Below, piece by piece: positions 63,598-64,000 of a stretch of DNA of 64,000 nucleotides. The stretch spans positions 2,604,001 through 2,668,000 of the forward strand of contig CBDFMR010000005.1 in NCBI GenBank assembly GCA_965249765.1, written 5' to 3'. Origin of the DNA: CBDFMR01 sp965249765 (lineage in GTDB: Bacteria > Bacteroidota > Bacteroidia > Chitinophagales > Saprospiraceae). Within the stretch, counting starts at the first letter, position 1. Each line of letters begins with the position of its first letter. The notes under the pieces are model-generated. The model made no database searches and had not been told where the DNA came from. It saw nothing but the letters and a program-made list of their open reading frames with translations. A program made the position numbers and the translations under genes.

Positions 63598-64000
63598 CTA
63601 ATCGTTATTTCTCGGGTCTAAATACTTGAAATCATCCCAGTTTTCGCAGGACTTTTTGTGATATTCCATTGTTAAGGAATAGAATTTATATGCCTCAAAA
63701 AATCTTTGGCGTTCCTCTGGCGTCAATCCCAGGCTATTAAACTCCGCTTTTAGCTTCTCGGGCGTTGTAGCCATAACTTCCTTGCTCGTCAGCTCTACAA
63801 AGTGCCAAAAGATGGCTTTTTGGTCGCCTTTTAGGGTATCGTGGTCAATAATATTGCTCTCCTGGGAGTAATCAATTCCGCTCGTGGATTGCGCAGAGAG
63901 GTTTTGGCTAAAAGAAACGGCCAGACTTATCAACGCGGCCAAGCGAATCGCCTTGAAAGCTTTTGGCGTCTCTTTTAGTGGTTTGACGTTGCGAATTTTC
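63598..64000 (-). CDS. exported small protein, 5' end outside the window
   Basis: The frame runs in from the right edge with a basic region (K-E-T-P-K-A-F-K-A-I-R), a hydrophobic segment (L-A-A-L-I-S-L-A-V-S-F) and a probable cleavage site (L-S-A-Q-S), so it is an exported protein. The mature part is helical and acidic with a single cysteine. The frame is open at 64,000, so the start lies outside. Family unknown. Confidence 0.7.
   Translation of the reverse strand, partial: KIRNVKPLKETPKAFKAIRLAALISLAVSFSQNLSAQSTSGIDYSQESNIIDHDTLKGDQKAIFWHFVELTSKEVMATTPEKLKAEFNSLGLTPEERQRFFEAYKFYSLTMEYHKKSCENWDDFKYLDPRNND

Noticed and set aside
1..64000. CRISPR arrays, rRNA or tRNA genes
   Set aside because: No regularly spaced short repeats and no recognisable tRNA or rRNA segments were seen on reading both strands.

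Overview
Most of the window (1 to about 54,878) looks like the chromosome of a Bacteroidota bacterium, probably Saprospiraceae-like. The evidence is type IX secretion (T9SS) C-terminal sorting tails on several secreted proteins, a GLPGLI-family protein, a DUF6340 lipoprotein, promoter-like TTTG-N19/20-TAnnTTTG boxes, and a full Alternative Complex III plus caa3-type oxidase operon in the order usual for this phylum. The assignment rests on protein features read by eye; no search was run.

Layout. 1-6.6 kb: ordinary chromosome (start of a signal-peptidase-like gene, GLPGLI protein, PqqB-like lipoprotein, MsbA-like ABC exporter, murB). 6.7-8.4 kb: a DUF4209/HEPN-like gene with its own terminator. 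8.8-12.4 kb: an IS1634-type element carrying a nested IS66-type element; both sets of ends can be read. 12.5-19.1 kb: lipoproteins, gene remnants, a propeller-type sensor histidine kinase and its broken LytTR regulator. 19.1-36.8 kb, minus strand: the respiratory operon actA-B-C-D-E-F, coxB, coxA, cyoE, two coxC, a subunit IV, a Sco-like protein, DUF420, a ruined DUF4349 gene and a small membrane protein. It encodes a menaquinol:cytochrome c/electron carrier oxidoreductase and the oxygen-reducing terminal oxidase with heme and assembly factors. Two subunits carry unusual C-terminal fusions: an OmpA peptidoglycan-binding domain on CoxB, and a helix-hairpin-helix module like the tail of Bacteroidota ribosomal protein L21 on ActC. 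37-44.7 kb: secreted metalloprotease with a frameshifting tandem duplication, DUF2490 protein, DUF4956-VTC-CotH cluster, thyA. 44.7-54.9 kb: a decaying region with IS200/IS605 and IS5/IS903-type elements, many gene fragments, and a tandem array of T9SS-exported beta-propeller-like paralogues that includes a 2,151-bp direct repeat.

At 54,878/54,879 the sequence changes abruptly in the middle of two genes: the last propeller gene loses its N-terminus, and the C-terminal tail of a relaxase-like protein begins. A perfect 117-bp direct repeat (48,670-48,786 and 54,762-54,878) ends exactly at that junction. The right segment is therefore either a transferred mobile element or an assembly chimera. 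It holds a cluster of inverted repeats, then a three-gene minus-strand cassette (calcineurin-like phosphoesterase, a 175-aa protein, and a 991-aa protein behind an internal terminator), which is the best candidate here for an undescribed, possibly defence-related, system. After about 61 kb come small unknown genes, a structured repeat, a free-standing roughly 150-nt structured RNA with a TTGACA-type promoter and a strong terminator, and a coiled-coil protein. This part no longer looks like Bacteroidota and may be from another lineage; a Patescibacteria-like source is a guess.

Many accessory genes carry single-base frameshifts or stops, while the 14 core genes actA to the DUF420 gene are all open. 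Two indels lie in short homopolymers, so some may be sequencing error; others (nonsense codons, several lesions in one gene) look like real decay.
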